The translations under genes were made by a program, and so were the position numbers. This document shows, one piece after another, positions 28,254 to 37,782 of a DNA stretch of 64,000 nucleotides (positions are counted from its first letter, which is position 1; each line of letters starts with the position of its first letter). Origin of the DNA: DAINRZ01 sp964634885 (GTDB lineage Bacteria; Bacteroidota; Ignavibacteria; Kapaibacteriales; UBA2268); assembly GCA_964634885.1 (NCBI GenBank), contig CAZWLN010000014.1, positions 31,561-95,560 on the forward strand. Direction: 5' to 3'. The notes beneath the pieces are model-generated. The model was not told where the DNA came from, did no database searches, and worked only from the letters and a program-made list of their open reading frames with translations.

Positions 28254-28919
28254 CTACCCCAGATCGGAACCGTCTTCTTTAGTCTTGTTTTGTATATAGT
28301 ATGAAAACCAGGATTTTTCAAATATGGTTGTGTCCTCTGCAAACAGGCAGAACAGTATTCTTACAAGGCAGACTTCGAGCACATGGCCGGAATAGCCTAA
28401 TGCTTGTAGTTCGTCGTGAAGCCTGCCCATTCGATAGGCAGCCTCGATATTAATCGGTTCCTGATCCTTAAATGTCCTCTTGCTGTATCCTGCAAGAAAA
28501 CCGAAATGACTGACATTGCTCACTAAGTCTTTCAGATGGAACCTGTATTCAGTTCCTTCATCCAGGTCATGTAAACGGAATTCACCGAAATTGCAGACAC
28601 AGATATATTTAGGAAGTTCATGGTCTTTCAATCCGGGAAAGTATTCGACTGCCTGCTTGTGAGCAAGATCGAGGTTCCTGCCTGCCGATTTATGCTCGAC
28701 GAGGAGGACTCCTTTCCACAGCAGGTCGATGTATCCGTCTTTTCTTGCACTTTTGGTAACCCTGTATTCAAATGTGGCTACCCGCCGACGATTGACGCCG
28801 AAAACACTGAAAAACTCATCCCAGAACGTCTTTGCGTCGGCGTCTTCGCTGACGGCAGTTTCCCATTCGTTTGAAAACCTGATTGCCCTGATCTTTATCT
28901 CGTTCCAGCTAAGCGCCAT
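28254..28919 (-). CDS. MmeI-like nuclease and spacer half (upstream of the amber codon)
   Basis: 221 residues. Starts MALSWNEIKIRAIRFSNEWE, the usual opening of this family. Contains the PD-(D/E)XK nuclease core: YIDLLWKGVLLVEHKSAG with Asp and the E-x-K pair, then LDLAHKQAVEYFPGL, and the beginning of the helical spacer (RILFCLFAEDTTIFEKSW). It stops at TAG 28254-28256. On its own it has no DNA-recognition or methyltransferase part, so a free product would probably be inactive. Confidence 0.7.
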   Translation of the reverse strand: MALSWNEIKIRAIRFSNEWETAVSEDADAKTFWDEFFSVFGVNRRRVATFEYRVTKSARKDGYIDLLWKGVLLVEHKSAGRNLDLAHKQAVEYFPGLKDHELPKYICVCNFGEFRLHDLDEGTEYRFHLKDLVSNVSHFGFLAGYSKRTFKDQEPINIEAAYRMGRLHDELQALGYSGHVLEVCLVRILFCLFAEDTTIFEKSWFSYYIQNKTKEDGSDLG

Positions 28920-29039
28920 TTGCTATTTCACTAAAAATGATTAACAACAATACAAATTAATATAATTATAAGTGAATAGCAACTATGTGGAAAATTATTC
29001 AGTTTACGAATTCATACACCGGATGAATACATAATACCA

Positions 29040-31046
29040 TTATAATTTCACAAATTTCCATACCCTTTCACCTGCCCTGATCAAATACACTCCTGCCGGA
29101 AGGGAACTCAGATCGTGCAGGCCGGTTTTCGCCGATTCGTACATGAGAATGCCCTGGACAGAGTAAATACGAATGATGTCATTCCCTTTGTTGTCAATGG
29201 AAATATAGTCATGTGCGGGATTAGGAAAGATCGCTATATCTTCGGGAGTTTCCGGTGTTTCAACATCGTCGATGCCGAATTCTGCGAGGCTAATCTTAAA
29301 GCTGCCGCTGCCGTTAGTTCCTGCATACAAAGTTTTCCCGGATATATTCAGGGCAAAGACACACTTGTTAATAAGCCCGTCGTTTGCCGCCGTCCATGTT
29401 TCTCCACTGTCGGATGAGAAAAACACACCGTTGTCCTGGGAAGCAACGAACAGGTACTTGTTCCATACCATAATACACCTGATATCGGTACACTCCAATC
29501 CCATACTTAACTGTTTCCAGGTATCCCCTTTGTCTGTGGAGACAAATGCACCGGCATCATATGTACCGGCAAAAAGCCTGTCTCCCATTTTCGAAATTGA
29601 AGGGATTTTCGTTCCGGGGTTGGATTTTGTTTTCATCCAGGTAGAACCTTTGTCCGAAGAATAGTAAACACCCCCCAATGTACCTACGTAAAACTCATCA
29701 TTGTCGGCAACGAATGATAATATATAAGATACTTCAGTCCCCTTGTTAATTGCCGTCCAGGACAGGCCATTGTCGGTGGTAAGCCTTGTACCCTTGTAAG
29801 TGCCTGCATAGATATTCTCACCCTTAACATCGAGGCACAGGATATAGCTGGGGACCAGGCCGTCGTTTCTTCGTACCCATGTTGCACCATAGTCGGAGGA
29901 ATAGCTGAAACCGGAAGTCCCGCCCGCATAGACATTGCTGCCTTCAGCAGCTATGCAATATAGGTAATCCGCATTAAAACCTTCATTAGGAACTGTCCAG
30001 TTTTCACCGGAATTAGAAGATACATATACACCGGAACCGTATGTACCGGCAAAAAGATAATTCCCTGCCGAGGCAAGACCATAAATTATTGTAGAAGAAA
30101 CGCCCTCCCTCGATAATTTCCAGGTTTCGCCGCCGTCCGAAGACACAAGTAAACCGCTGCCGCTAGTGCCTGCATACAGCATATTACCTTCGCCGGCAAG
30201 GCATTTTATACCGATATTTTTCATCATAGTATCGCAGCTTACCCACGAGGTATCTCCGTCAACACAGGAATACAATCCATGATAGCTCGTTCCTATAATC
30301 ACCTTCGCACCTCTTACTATCATGCTGGTAATGCCGTAAATTCCTGAACCGAAAGCCTTATACTGCCATTTTGTTCCGTTATTTGTTGAATAATAGACAG
30401 TTCCACCCGTAAGGGCAAAAATGGTATCCTTCTTTAAACAGAAACTTGTAATTTCAACGGAACTGGACAATCCTGTAATAATTTGTGTCCACTTCCCCCC
30501 GGAGTTGGCAGAAATGAATACTCTGTCTTTTGTACCGGCAAAAAGGTAATTGTCCTTTACAAGAAAACAGTTTACTGTAAGATTTGTCAATCCTTCATTT
30601 GCTTCTTCCCAGCTTTCACCTCCGTCTGAAGAACGGAGCACACCCTGGCCCGATGTACCGGCAAAGATATAGCCCCCGTCAATCTGCAGGCTGTTAACCG
30701 TAACACCGGACAGGCTCGAATCCGTGGAATGCCAATTCTGTCCCCCGTCGGTTGTCATGTAAACACCATCATTGGCCATTCCGGCAAGAATAGTATCACC
30801 TTTAACTATAAGATTGTTGACATTACGGCTTGGAAGGCCACTATTCTGCGAAGTCCAACTTTGGCCCTGGTTCGTCGATTTGAAAACACCATTGTTAAGG
30901 GCAATAGCAAATAATTCATTTCCACTAATTGTAACGGATGTGAACGAGCCACCGTACAATCCTGTATTGCATTCCTGCCAGCCTGCCTTAGAAGTAAACG
31001 GCGCTGAAATAACTATCGAAATAATTAACAGCATCAATTTTTTCAT
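29040..31046 (-). CDS. Secreted T9SS protein with BNR/YCF48 beta-propeller repeats (paralogue A)
   Basis: About 668 residues from the ATG at 31046 (GGGAGACAAT upstream; a GTG ten codons earlier is less likely). Signal peptide MKKLMLLIISIVISAPFTSK, then about fourteen repeats of about 45 residues of the type VYMTTDGGQNWHSTDSSLSG and IFAGTSGQGVLRSSDGGESW, each with the S/T-x-D-x-G-x-x-W Asp-box. The last 75 residues form a T9SS type A sorting domain (IAIFPNPAHDYISIDNKGND, ending LPAGVYLIRAGERVWKFVKL). Probably one or two seven-bladed propellers delivered to the surface or outside. Paralogous with the two proteins at 31.1-33.2 and 38.8-40.9 kb. Confidence 0.9.
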   Translation of the reverse strand: MKKLMLLIISIVISAPFTSKAGWQECNTGLYGGSFTSVTISGNELFAIALNNGVFKSTNQGQSWTSQNSGLPSRNVNNLIVKGDTILAGMANDGVYMTTDGGQNWHSTDSSLSGVTVNSLQIDGGYIFAGTSGQGVLRSSDGGESWEEANEGLTNLTVNCFLVKDNYLFAGTKDRVFISANSGGKWTQIITGLSSSVEITSFCLKKDTIFALTGGTVYYSTNNGTKWQYKAFGSGIYGITSMIVRGAKVIIGTSYHGLYSCVDGDTSWVSCDTMMKNIGIKCLAGEGNMLYAGTSGSGLLVSSDGGETWKLSREGVSSTIIYGLASAGNYLFAGTYGSGVYVSSNSGENWTVPNEGFNADYLYCIAAEGSNVYAGGTSGFSYSSDYGATWVRRNDGLVPSYILCLDVKGENIYAGTYKGTRLTTDNGLSWTAINKGTEVSYILSFVADNDEFYVGTLGGVYYSSDKGSTWMKTKSNPGTKIPSISKMGDRLFAGTYDAGAFVSTDKGDTWKQLSMGLECTDIRCIMVWNKYLFVASQDNGVFFSSDSGETWTAANDGLINKCVFALNISGKTLYAGTNGSGSFKISLAEFGIDDVETPETPEDIAIFPNPAHDYISIDNKGNDIIRIYSVQGILMYESAKTGLHDLSSLPAGVYLIRAGERVWKFVKL

Positions 31047-31123
31047 ATTGTCTCCCGGAATAATTGAAATAATCACTATTATTTTTTAAAATTAATATAC
31101 CTGTTTTAAGGTGGTTCATCCTG

Positions 31124-33172
31124 CTATTTCACAATCGTGAATTTATATATCTCCCTGCTGTTGCCCTGGCTTACAGAACAGAAATAGACTCCGGCAGGCA
31201 GCTCTTTAGTATCTATCGAAATAACATTGTCGCCTGGTACCTCGTAAGGCCTGTTAATTAGAATTGAACCGGTTTCACTGTATATCGTAACATTAACAGG
31301 TGTTGTGTTTTGTGGCATATATTCAATATGGATTGCGTCTTTAGCCGGATTGGGATAGGAAAGGGCAGTTGTTCCCGCCAGGGGCTCCCATACACTGGTT
31401 TTGCCCAGGCCGGAAATCGCGGCTTTGTATATACCGCCCCACCACAAGCTGGTATAGACTGTATCTTCATATATTTCAATAAATCTGGGAATCCTGGAAA
31501 ATATTGCTTTACCTGCATTACTCCAGGAAAGACCATTGTCCGGAGTATAGTATATACCTGTTGGAGTTTTTATTACAATTGAATTGCCCTGAACATCGAA
31601 ATCACTGATAGTCGTGTCGGTTTCGCCGTAGGTCAGTTTGGTCCAAACCTGATCGACACTTTCACATAGGTACAGACCTTTTTTACATCCGGCATAAACT
31701 TTACTGCCGTCAGCCAGGAGTTTGTTAATACCTACCGTATCTAAGCAGGAAGTCCATGTAAGCCCTTCGTCTTCTGATACCCTTATGCCGGTATTAGTCC
31801 CTGCGTAAATTGCCTCGTCGTTTGCAACAACGCTATATGGCCTTATCGGCGCTCCGGTTTTTTTTGCCAGAGCCCAGGTTCTACCGCTGTCCAGCGAAAC
31901 ATAAAGCCCACTTTGGATCCCGACAAATATTTTACTTCCTTTTTGAACAATGCTGTTGACAGAAAAGTTGTCAAAACCTGTTATCCCATCATCAGACTTC
32001 ACCCAGGTTGTACCTTCGTTGTCAGATACATACAGCCCGTCGCCATTACCTCCGAACAGTTTATTGTCAATTTTTGTGAGAGCATAGAAAGACCCGGTTT
32101 CAAAGCTTAATTTGGGTGCATTAGATTTCCAGGAGTATCCTTTGTCGGTGGAAAAGAATAGCCCCTCGCTGTCAGGGCCTTTTAAGAAACTTGCATAGAA
32201 TTTGTCATTAATAATAAAAAGCCTGGCAATCTTGTAACAAACCAACCCGGTATTTGCGGTATCCGACACTAAACCGTTCTTGGCAGTCCTGATAATACCT
32301 TCACTCCAAACACCAGCATAGATATTGCTTTCGTCCATTGCCAGCGCTGTTATAAAACAATCGACTGTAACCAGTTTTTTCCATGAAGCGCCCTTATTCG
32401 TAGATTTGTAAATATCATAGTTGTGACAGCAGTATAAATCCTCGCCGTCCACAGCAAAACGGTTAATTAGTACCCCTGAAAGATCCCCGTTTGACAAACT
32501 CCAGTTACGCCCGTTGTTTGAAGAAACATAGAGCCCGCTTTGAGTCGAGGCAAAAACTGTACTGCCTGTTGACTCGAAAAAATAAACCATGGTATCCATA
32601 ATTTCTGAAAACTCCAGCTGAGTCCAGTTTGCTCCCCTGTCGGTCGAAAGGAAAGTCCCGATGTCCGTATTAGCAAGGAAACAGTCCCCACTGACACCGA
32701 GGGCATGGATACTGCCATTGAAGAGCCCTTTATCGATCGCCTTCCAGGTGGCGCCATAGTCGGCGGAACAATACAGGTCTGCGTCCGTTCCTGCCAGGAT
32801 GGTGTCCCCTGTAACGGCAAGGTCTCTTATTTCAACTTCATTCAAACCGCTATTGGCTTCTTTCCAGGTGGAACCATCGTCACTCGAAACATAAATTCCA
32901 TCGTCATTTGTTCCTGCTACTAAATACCCGTTTACAATTACCAGGTCATTAATATATAAATTGCCCAGTCCATTGTTAATATGTACCCAGTTGTCGCCCT
33001 TATTTGTTGACATGAACATCCCGTTGCCCCAGGTACCTGCGAACAATTTACCTTCATGAGAAATGATAGCCGAGACATCGCCTCCGTAAACTCCACCGCA
33101 GAATTCCTGCCACTGTGCCTGACAAAGGCTGATTGATGCAATAAAAATGAAAAGCCTGAAACAAATTTTCAT
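31124..33172 (-). CDS. Secreted T9SS protein with BNR/YCF48 beta-propeller repeats (paralogue B)
   Basis: 682 residues. Signal peptide MKICFRLFIFIASISLCQAQ, followed by WQEFCGGVYGGDVSAIISHE, which matches the N-terminus of paralogue A. The body consists of Asp-box repeats such as MFMSTNKGDNWVHINNGLGN and IYVSSDDGSTWKEANSGLNE. The C-terminal sorting domain starts ALSYPNPAKDAIHIEYMPQN and ends LPAGVYFCSVSQGNSREIYK. AGGAGATCAA precedes the start. A short hairpin (AACAGCA/TGCTGTT, 33212-33230) lies in the upstream region. Ends 77 bases before paralogue A, so the two may form one transcript. Confidence 0.9.
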   Translation of the reverse strand: MKICFRLFIFIASISLCQAQWQEFCGGVYGGDVSAIISHEGKLFAGTWGNGMFMSTNKGDNWVHINNGLGNLYINDLVIVNGYLVAGTNDDGIYVSSDDGSTWKEANSGLNEVEIRDLAVTGDTILAGTDADLYCSADYGATWKAIDKGLFNGSIHALGVSGDCFLANTDIGTFLSTDRGANWTQLEFSEIMDTMVYFFESTGSTVFASTQSGLYVSSNNGRNWSLSNGDLSGVLINRFAVDGEDLYCCHNYDIYKSTNKGASWKKLVTVDCFITALAMDESNIYAGVWSEGIIRTAKNGLVSDTANTGLVCYKIARLFIINDKFYASFLKGPDSEGLFFSTDKGYSWKSNAPKLSFETGSFYALTKIDNKLFGGNGDGLYVSDNEGTTWVKSDDGITGFDNFSVNSIVQKGSKIFVGIQSGLYVSLDSGRTWALAKKTGAPIRPYSVVANDEAIYAGTNTGIRVSEDEGLTWTSCLDTVGINKLLADGSKVYAGCKKGLYLCESVDQVWTKLTYGETDTTISDFDVQGNSIVIKTPTGIYYTPDNGLSWSNAGKAIFSRIPRFIEIYEDTVYTSLWWGGIYKAAISGLGKTSVWEPLAGTTALSYPNPAKDAIHIEYMPQNTTPVNVTIYSETGSILINRPYEVPGDNVISIDTKELPAGVYFCSVSQGNSREIYKFTIVK

Positions 33173-33659
33173 TTGATCTCCTGATAATGAATTTTATGGT
33201 AATATTTATTAAACAGCAATTCCTGCTGTTATTCTTTTCTCTTACCGGGGATAAAGAAATAGAAAAGTGGTGTCTTTCAATAGCGACAGTAAAAACGCAA
33301 ATTGCAATCAGGGTATAGACTATTCTCCCGGATCCGTTTATTATATACAAATCCGTTGCAGTAGTGATTATTACTATAATAAACACATGCATAATATTTA
33401 ACTTTTTAAAATGTTAAATTTCCATAATTGTAGTGACACATTGAAAAGAAAAAAGTCTCAAATATTTTTTATTTATTTTTATTATTTTTCAGCTACTGCT
33501 GCTTTCTTGATAATCCTGCCGGGCCTGCAATCCGGTCATACACGGCTTAGCTGCCTGATGAAGCCGGGGTAATAATAAGATTTAAGTTATTCGGCAATAG
33601 AAACGATACTATTCCGTGAGAGCAGTTTGAAAATTGTACAATTTAGAAAAAGTATTATA
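33173..33659. other. Divergent intergenic region upstream of typA
   Basis: 487 bases between paralogue B and typA. AT-rich with one small hairpin (33212-33230, AACAGCA-N5-TGCTGTT) and a GC-richer stretch at 33515-33575 (CCGGGCCTGCAATCCGG) that could fold weakly. No coding frame, no riboswitch recognised. Both divergent promoters should be here. Confidence 0.45.
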
Positions 33660-35498
33660 ATGATTAAGAACTCGATCAGGAATATTGCCATCATCGCCCA
33701 TGTTGACCACGGCAAAACCACACTCGTGGACTGCATGCTCAGGCAGAGCGGCACATTCCGCGACAACCAGAAAGTGGAAGAAAGAGTGATGGACTCTCTC
33801 GACCTCGAACGCGAACGCGGCATCACCATCATGGCCAAGAACACAGCCATTAGGTATAAAGATATAAAAATCAACATCGTCGATACACCCGGCCATGCCG
33901 ACTTCGGCGGTGAAGTAGAGCGCAGCCTTAACCTTGTTGACGGAGCTTTGCTGCTTGTCGATGCGAGCGAAGGCCCGCTGCCCCAGACAAGATTCGTCGT
34001 TAAAAAGGCGCTCGACAAAAAACTCCCCATCATACTTGTAATAAATAAGATCGACAGGCCCGACAAGCGCATCGAGGAAGTCGTCTCCGACGTTTACGAC
34101 CTCTTCATCGACCTCGGCGCCGACGATGAGCAGATAGAATTCCCGATCCTTTACACCAATGCTAAAGCAGGATTTTCCCTTCGAAGCCTGGACGAAGAAT
34201 CGGCCAATCTCGAGTCCCTGTTCGAAACCATCGTCAGCTACATACCAGGCCCGGACGTTGACGACAACGAAACACCACAACTGCTCGTTACCAACCTTGA
34301 TTACGATTCATACGTAGGACAGATAGCCATCGGCAGGATGCAAAACGGCAACCTTGAGATGAACAAGCAATACACACTCTGTTCCGAAACCGGCAATGTC
34401 CCCGGCGTAAAGTTCTCGGCGCTCTACTCCTTCTCCGGATTGAGGAAAGTGCAGACCGACCGCGTCGAGGCAGGCGACATCATCGCCATCGCCGGCGTAT
34501 CCAACATACAGATTGGTGACACTGTCTCTTCGCTCGATAATCCGAAGCCGCTGACCAGATTCAAAATCGACGAACCCACCGTATCCATGATCTTCTACGT
34601 TAACACCGGCCCCTTCGCCGGCACCGAAGGCAAATACCTGACATCGAGGCACCTTAAGGCACGACTCGAGAAAGAAACGCTCAGCAATGTATCCATCGAC
34701 CTGAAACCCGTCGGCGACCGTACCGACGCCTTCGAGGTCTGTGGCCGCGGCGAGTTGCAGATGGCAATACTAATCGAAACCATGAGGCGCGAAGACTTCG
34801 AATTCATGGTTTCCAAGCCGACAGTCATAATTAAGCAGATCGACGGAGTGAAGCACGAGCCTGTCGAAAGAGTATTCCTCGACATTCCCGAGGAATTCAT
34901 CGGTACGATTACCGAAAAACTCTCAATCCGCAAAGGCCAGATGGTCAATCTTACCAACACAGGCAGCGGCAGGGCAAACCTGGAATTCGTCATACCTTCA
35001 CGCGGCCTGATTGGTTTCCGCAGCCAGTTCCTTACAGACACAAAAGGCGCCGGTGTAATGAACAGCCTCTTCGAGGGCTTTTCGCCCTGGTTCGGCGACA
35101 TACCCCACAGGGTTAACGGCGCACTCGTGGCCGACAGGGCCGGAAGAGTTACTGCCTACGCATGCCTGGGAATGGAAGACAGGGGAGAGCTTTTCATCGA
35201 GACAGGCATACAGGTCTATGAAGGTATGCTCGTCGGCGAACGCAACAAGAGAGATGACCTCAATGTCAACATAACCAAAGAAAAGAAGCTTACCAACATG
35301 CGTGCTTCCAATTCGGACCAGACTGTTGTCCTGAGGACTCCCAAGCTGATGTCCCTCGACCAGGCAATCGAATTCATCGACGAAGACGAGCTGATCGAGA
35401 TTACACCTCGTACCATCAGATTGAGGAAAGCAGACCTGGACCACAACAAACGCAAACCAAGAACAAGATTGGACAAAAAAGCAGCCGAAGAAGAATAA
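33660..35498 (+). CDS. typA: Ribosome-associated GTPase TypA/BipA
   Basis: 612 residues from the ATG at 33660; an in-frame TTG 11 codons earlier is possible but the family begins IRNIAIIAHVDHGKTT right here. Translational GTPase that assists 50S assembly and stress or low-temperature growth. G1 AHVDHGKTT, G2 region ERGITIMAKNTA, G3 DTPGHADFGG, G4 NKIDRPD are intact, followed by EF-G-like domains II, III and V and the BipA-specific C-terminal domain (GLIGFRSQFLTDTKGAGVMN, VNITKEKKLTNMRASNSDQT). Single gene, cytoplasmic. Confidence 0.96.
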   Translation: MIKNSIRNIAIIAHVDHGKTTLVDCMLRQSGTFRDNQKVEERVMDSLDLERERGITIMAKNTAIRYKDIKINIVDTPGHADFGGEVERSLNLVDGALLLVDASEGPLPQTRFVVKKALDKKLPIILVINKIDRPDKRIEEVVSDVYDLFIDLGADDEQIEFPILYTNAKAGFSLRSLDEESANLESLFETIVSYIPGPDVDDNETPQLLVTNLDYDSYVGQIAIGRMQNGNLEMNKQYTLCSETGNVPGVKFSALYSFSGLRKVQTDRVEAGDIIAIAGVSNIQIGDTVSSLDNPKPLTRFKIDEPTVSMIFYVNTGPFAGTEGKYLTSRHLKARLEKETLSNVSIDLKPVGDRTDAFEVCGRGELQMAILIETMRREDFEFMVSKPTVIIKQIDGVKHEPVERVFLDIPEEFIGTITEKLSIRKGQMVNLTNTGSGRANLEFVIPSRGLIGFRSQFLTDTKGAGVMNSLFEGFSPWFGDIPHRVNGALVADRAGRVTAYACLGMEDRGELFIETGIQVYEGMLVGERNKRDDLNVNITKEKKLTNMRASNSDQTVVLRTPKLMSLDQAIEFIDEDELIEITPRTIRLRKADLDHNKRKPRTRLDKKAAEEE

Positions 35499-35499
35499 T

Positions 35500-35536
35500 T
35501 TGAGTTTATTTTCATTTCTTTTTTGATATATATTTG
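35500..35536 (+). promoter_or_regulatory. Possible Bacteroidota-type promoter of the TPR gene
   Basis: TATATTTG (35529-35536) matches the -7 consensus TAnnTTTG; a TTTG lies 25 bases upstream (35500-35503), longer than the usual 19-21. Just after the typA stop and 36 bases before the TPR gene start. Confidence 0.35.
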
Positions 35537-35571
35537 TAAAATAATATAATTAAAAATTTGAATGTAAATGA

Positions 35572-37782
35572 ATGGAAAATAATCCGGCGACAGCAGAACA
35601 ATATTACACAAGCGGGATTGAAAAGATCAACATCCTCGACTACAACGGCGCTGTCGGGGATTTGAACGAGGCCATCAGGCTCGATCCGGACCATGAAGAC
35701 GCCAGGTACAGCCGGGGAAGCATTCGCAGCATCTTCGGCGACAATGCTGGTGCTCTGGAAGATTTCAATAAAGTAATTGAGATCAACCCACTCAATTACA
35801 ATGCCCTGACTTACAGGGGATATGTTAAAGACTGCCTTTCCGACAAGCAGGGCGCCTATGATGATTACAGCGCTTCCATCGACATAAACCCGTCGTATGC
35901 CCTGGCATACAGCAACAGAGGATTGCTCAGGCTGGAACAGGAAGACGCCGACGGTGCAATCGGCGATTTCGACGAGGCAATAGTCCTTGAACCCGACAAT
36001 CCCGTCTGCTTCAATTACAGAGGCATTGCTTACACACTTAAAGGCGATTTCCATGAGGCTGTCAACGATTTCACACATGCCCTCAGCCTTAACTACGAAT
36101 ACGAAGAAGCCTATCACAGAAGGGGCATCGCTTACAGCCGCTTAGAAGAATATTTCGACGCAATCGACGACCTGAATGTTGCCATCAACCTTAACCCGGG
36201 CAATTACCTGGCTTTTCTGAACAGGGGCTATGCCAAATCGATGCTCGGTGACTACAGAGGCGCGCTTGCCGATTATTCCAGCTCCGTCGAAATCAGGCCC
36301 GACTACGACCTCGCCCTCAGCAACAGGGCTTCCGTCAGGGAAGAACTGAAAGACTATGAAGGCGCCTATAAGGACCTTACACTGGCCATTACCATCAATC
36401 CCACCAATTCATATTACTACAACGACAGGGCAATAGCCCTCGAAAAGACAGGCGACTACGACGGCGCCATCAATGACTATTCTGCTGCAATCGAACTCAA
36501 TCCTGACGAAGCTTTTTTCTATTCCAACCGCGGGATCGTCCGCGAACAGACAGGCGACAAAAACGGAGCTATGCTCGACTACAACACCGCCCTGCGTCTC
36601 AATCCCTATGACCCGGTTACGTATAACAACCGCGGCCTGATAAAAATCGAAGCCGGAGACAACAAAGGAGCTGTTGCAGACTTCACCGAGGCCCTGAGAA
36701 TCAATCCGGAATATTCATCTGCATTTAACAACCGAGGCGCCGCCAGGTATGATTCGGGCGACTTTGAAGGAGCCATCGAAGACTATTCCTGCGCCATAAA
36801 CATCAACGACAGCGATTCGATGGCCTACTACAACCGCGCTTTCACAGAGAACACCCTCGGCCGCTACCTTGAAGCAATCGAAGACTACGCCAAAGCCCTG
36901 GAATTGTCCCCCGGAGACATAGAAATTTATAACAATATCGGCATCGCCTACGAAGAACTCGACGATCTGGAAAAAGCCCTCGCCTATTACAACAAAGCAA
37001 TCGAACTCAATCCCAACTTCTCCCTGGCTTACAACAACAGGGCCAACATCAGGAGAAGGCTGTGCCTGTACAAGGAGGCCATCGAAGACCTGAACAAAGC
37101 CATCGATATTAATCCGTCGTTCATACTGGCATACAACAACCGGGCTGTCGTTTACGAGGAAATGGAGAAATTCACTGAGGCCATTGCCGACTATTCCAAG
37201 GCAATAATTATTCAGCCCGACTATTACCCCTCCGTTTACAACAGGGCAAACCTGTTTTTTAAGCTAAACCAGCTTGAAGACGCCCTCCTCGATTGCAATA
37301 AACTGCTTAGGACAGAACCGTCTTACGCTCCCGGCTATTACCTCAGGGGCATCATCAGGCAGTTACTCGGCGACTATAACCCGGCATTAACGGATTTCAC
37401 TAATGCCATCACAATTAATCCCAATGATTACAGGTATTACCTTAACAGAGCCGTCACTTTTACCCTGCTCGGCAGGTACCCGGAAGCATTTCCCGACCTG
37501 GACTATGCTTTAGCAATTCACCCCGATGACGGCCTCATATACACTCACCGGGCTTTGGCAAAACAACACACAAACGATTGCGCCGGCGCCCTGGAAGACT
37601 TCTCTATTGCCATTAGAAAAGACAGCGCCAATCATGTCCATTATTATCACAGGGCTTGCCTCCTGTGGGAAATGAACGAAGCCGACGGCGCCGTCGCCGA
37701 CTGGACTACGGCAGCAGCCTTAGGCAGCGCCGAAGCCGCCGCAAAATTATCAGACCTTAATATTACACAGGTGAATAAATGA
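35572..37782 (+). CDS. Large TPR-only protein
   Basis: 736 residues without a signal peptide, almost entirely about 20 consecutive 34-residue tetratricopeptide repeats with the pattern ALEDFNKVIEINPLNYNALT, each with N-R-G-x-A-x-x-x-x-G-D-Y-x-G-A-I-x-D (for example FFYSNRGIVREQTGDKNGAM). Such arrays make a superhelical protein-binding scaffold. The start ATG has no strong ribosome site. The stop overlaps the start of the LRR protein gene (ATGA), so the two are translationally coupled and probably work together, one in the cytoplasm and one exported. Function not known. Confidence 0.88.
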   Translation: MENNPATAEQYYTSGIEKINILDYNGAVGDLNEAIRLDPDHEDARYSRGSIRSIFGDNAGALEDFNKVIEINPLNYNALTYRGYVKDCLSDKQGAYDDYSASIDINPSYALAYSNRGLLRLEQEDADGAIGDFDEAIVLEPDNPVCFNYRGIAYTLKGDFHEAVNDFTHALSLNYEYEEAYHRRGIAYSRLEEYFDAIDDLNVAINLNPGNYLAFLNRGYAKSMLGDYRGALADYSSSVEIRPDYDLALSNRASVREELKDYEGAYKDLTLAITINPTNSYYYNDRAIALEKTGDYDGAINDYSAAIELNPDEAFFYSNRGIVREQTGDKNGAMLDYNTALRLNPYDPVTYNNRGLIKIEAGDNKGAVADFTEALRINPEYSSAFNNRGAARYDSGDFEGAIEDYSCAININDSDSMAYYNRAFTENTLGRYLEAIEDYAKALELSPGDIEIYNNIGIAYEELDDLEKALAYYNKAIELNPNFSLAYNNRANIRRRLCLYKEAIEDLNKAIDINPSFILAYNNRAVVYEEMEKFTEAIADYSKAIIIQPDYYPSVYNRANLFFKLNQLEDALLDCNKLLRTEPSYAPGYYLRGIIRQLLGDYNPALTDFTNAITINPNDYRYYLNRAVTFTLLGRYPEAFPDLDYALAIHPDDGLIYTHRALAKQHTNDCAGALEDFSIAIRKDSANHVHYYHRACLLWEMNEADGAVADWTTAAALGSAEAAAKLSDLNITQVNK

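Larger units (their letters stand above)
26031..28919 (-). pseudogene. MmeI-type restriction-modification gene split by an amber codon
   Basis: One 962-codon frame on the minus strand is interrupted by a single TAG at 28254-28256. Read through, it gives the complete order of an MmeI-like (type IIG/IIL) enzyme: N-terminal PD-(D/E)XK nuclease with DGYIDLLWKG and VEHKSAGRNLDLA, helical spacer with CLFAEDTTIFEK, an SAM methyltransferase core (FLDPASGCGNFLVISY, motif IV FGNPPFIGS) and a C-terminal target-recognition half. Around the stop the sequence is KEDGSDLG-stop-QLGYLFQVLNTP, which joins without loss in the family pattern. No frameshift is involved. Either a recent nonsense mutation, a sequencing error, or suppression must explain it. 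The two halves are listed separately below. Confidence 0.85.

Noticed and set aside
33508..33600. GC-richer leader upstream of typA as a possible riboswitch
   Set aside because: No known aptamer consensus could be matched and the predicted stems are weak.
33627..33659. TTG start 11 codons before the typA ATG
   Set aside because: The family begins at the following ATG; the extension MKIVQFRKSII is not found in TypA proteins.
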